This document shows positions 16,595 through 17,074 of a DNA stretch of 17,074 nucleotides, in pieces. Origin of the DNA: Egerieenecus sp048201975 (GTDB lineage: Bacteria > Bacillota > Clostridia > Christensenellales > Aristaeellaceae). The notes beneath the pieces are model-generated. The model worked only from the letters and a program-made list of their open reading frames with translations. It did not search any database and was not told the origin of the DNA. The number at the start of each line of letters is the position of its first letter. Positions within the stretch are counted from its first letter, which is position 1. The DNA is taken from the NCBI GenBank assembly GCA_048201975.1, contig DBFBGQ010000103.1:1-17074 (forward strand), read 5' to 3'. A program made the translations under genes and the position numbers.

Positions 16595-16620
16595 GCCGGG
16601 GGGATTGCGGGCCCTCCGGT
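16595..16620 (+). terminator. First hairpin after the operon
   Basis: GCCGGGGGG (16595-16603) pairs with CCCTCCGGT (16612-16620) over nine positions including two G-U pairs, around an eight-base loop. No T run follows, so it is not a good intrinsic terminator alone. It may protect the 3' end of the message or act with the second hairpin at 16632. Confidence 0.4.
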
Positions 16621-16631
16621 CTGTTTGCATT

Positions 16632-16662
16632 AAGCGGCCTGGCCCAGGTACAGGCTGCTTTT
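16632..16662 (+). terminator. Likely intrinsic terminator of the operon
   Basis: AAGCGGCCTG (16632-16641) pairs with CAGGCTGCTT (16651-16660) over ten positions with one G-U pair, around a nine-base loop, and TTTT (16659-16662) completes it. The T run is short. It lies about 70 bases after the last operon gene and before recO, where a terminator is expected. Confidence 0.6.
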
Positions 16663-16689
16663 CCAGCTTATCCAGCAAAGGATGCCCCC

Positions 16690-16718
16690 TTGCAATCTTC
16701 CGCCCGGTGCTGTATCCT
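16690..16718 (+). promoter_or_regulatory. Candidate sigma-A promoter for recO
   Basis: TTGCAA (16690-16695), 17 bases and TATCCT (16713-16718) fit a moderate sigma-A promoter. It lies downstream of the terminator hairpins. The start site near 16725 would leave a leader of only about 16 bases, just enough to include the ribosome site at 16726-16732, which makes the call less certain. Confidence 0.45.
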
Positions 16719-16740
16719 GTTTGGGAAGGAGGCGAGGGGC

Positions 16741-17074
16741 TTGCGACAAACGGAGAATACAGCCATCGTGCTGCGCTATGCCAATTACCGGGATAACGAC
16801 CGGATGCTTACCTTGCTCAGCCCCACCCGGGGCCGGCTGGAGGTGCTTTCCCGGGGCTGCCGGCGACCCAAGTCCCCGCTGCTCAACGCCAGTGAACTGT
16901 TTGCACTGGGAGATTTCCAACTATATGTAAAGCAGGAGCGGGCTACCTTGGTCTCTGCTTCCCTGATGGAGACCTTTTATCCCCTGCGGGGAGATTTTGA
17001 CCGCCTGGCCGTGGGCGTGTACCTGCTCAACCTGGCCGAGGCGGCGGCTCAGCCCGGCGAACCCTGTCAAGAGC
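16741..17074 (+). CDS. recO: DNA repair protein RecO, N-terminal part (truncated by the window end)
   Basis: The first 111 residues of a RecO-type recombination mediator, which loads RecA on SSB-coated single-stranded DNA together with RecR. The N-terminal OB-fold pattern is clear: TENTAIVLRYANYRDNDRML, then LEVLSRGCRRPKS and LFALGDFQLYV. Start TTG 16741 has AAGGAGG (16726-16732) eight bases ahead, and no ATG in this frame fits better. The reading frame is still open at the window end, so the gene continues beyond it. It is a housekeeping gene unrelated to the sugar operon and separated from it by a likely terminator. Confidence 0.88.
   Translation, partial: MRQTENTAIVLRYANYRDNDRMLTLLSPTRGRLEVLSRGCRRPKSPLLNASELFALGDFQLYVKQERATLVSASLMETFYPLRGDFDRLAVGVYLLNLAEAAAQPGEPCQE

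Noticed and set aside
16578..16796. Short plus-strand open frame between the operon and recO
   Set aside because: It overlaps two hairpins and the recO start in another frame, has no good ribosome site and shows no recognisable domain.
1..17074. Search for CRISPR arrays, tRNA, rRNA, insertion sequences and riboswitches
   Set aside because: No regular spaced repeats, clover-leaf sequences, transposase or integrase frames, or known riboswitch cores were seen on either strand by eye.

Overview
The window reads as one long plus-strand carbohydrate-utilisation operon followed by the start of a housekeeping gene. Base composition is moderately GC-rich, ribosome sites are strong AAGGAGG types, and start codons often overlap the preceding stop. 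This suggests a Bacillota (Clostridia-type) anaerobe, perhaps from gut or rumen; that placement is inference and no lineage marker in the window proves it. No mobile element, CRISPR array, tRNA or rRNA was seen.

Layout. A near-consensus sigma-A promoter (13-41) and a leader with a UUCG hairpin precede an ABC sugar-binding protein (153-1493). A 207-bp gap holds repeats and a perfect 12-bp stem-loop (1603-1641). After it comes a tightly packed block: a 907-residue multidomain binding protein (1701-4424), a MalF/MalG-type permease pair (4426-6248), a secreted NHL/TPR protein with a C-terminal membrane anchor (6266-7765), a Yip1-type membrane protein (7762-8376) and a DUF5696-like lipoprotein (8380-10950). 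A second permease pair follows (10947-12825), then a cytosolic GH18-like barrel protein (12840-13760), a GcnA-like GH20 hexosaminidase (13757-15655) and an exported paralogue of the GH18-like protein (15671-16561). A likely terminator (16632-16662) closes the operon. recO starts at 16741 and runs off the end.

How the genes may work together (inference). Two binding proteins and two permease pairs would import oligosaccharides, powered by an ATPase encoded elsewhere because none is present here. The GH20 enzyme and two GH18-like proteins point to N-acetylhexosamine-containing glycans. The surface module of long binding protein, NHL/TPR protein, Yip1 protein and DUF5696 lipoprotein has no described function that I know of and is the most interesting part of the window. 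No transcriptional regulator or amino-sugar catabolic gene lies inside the window.
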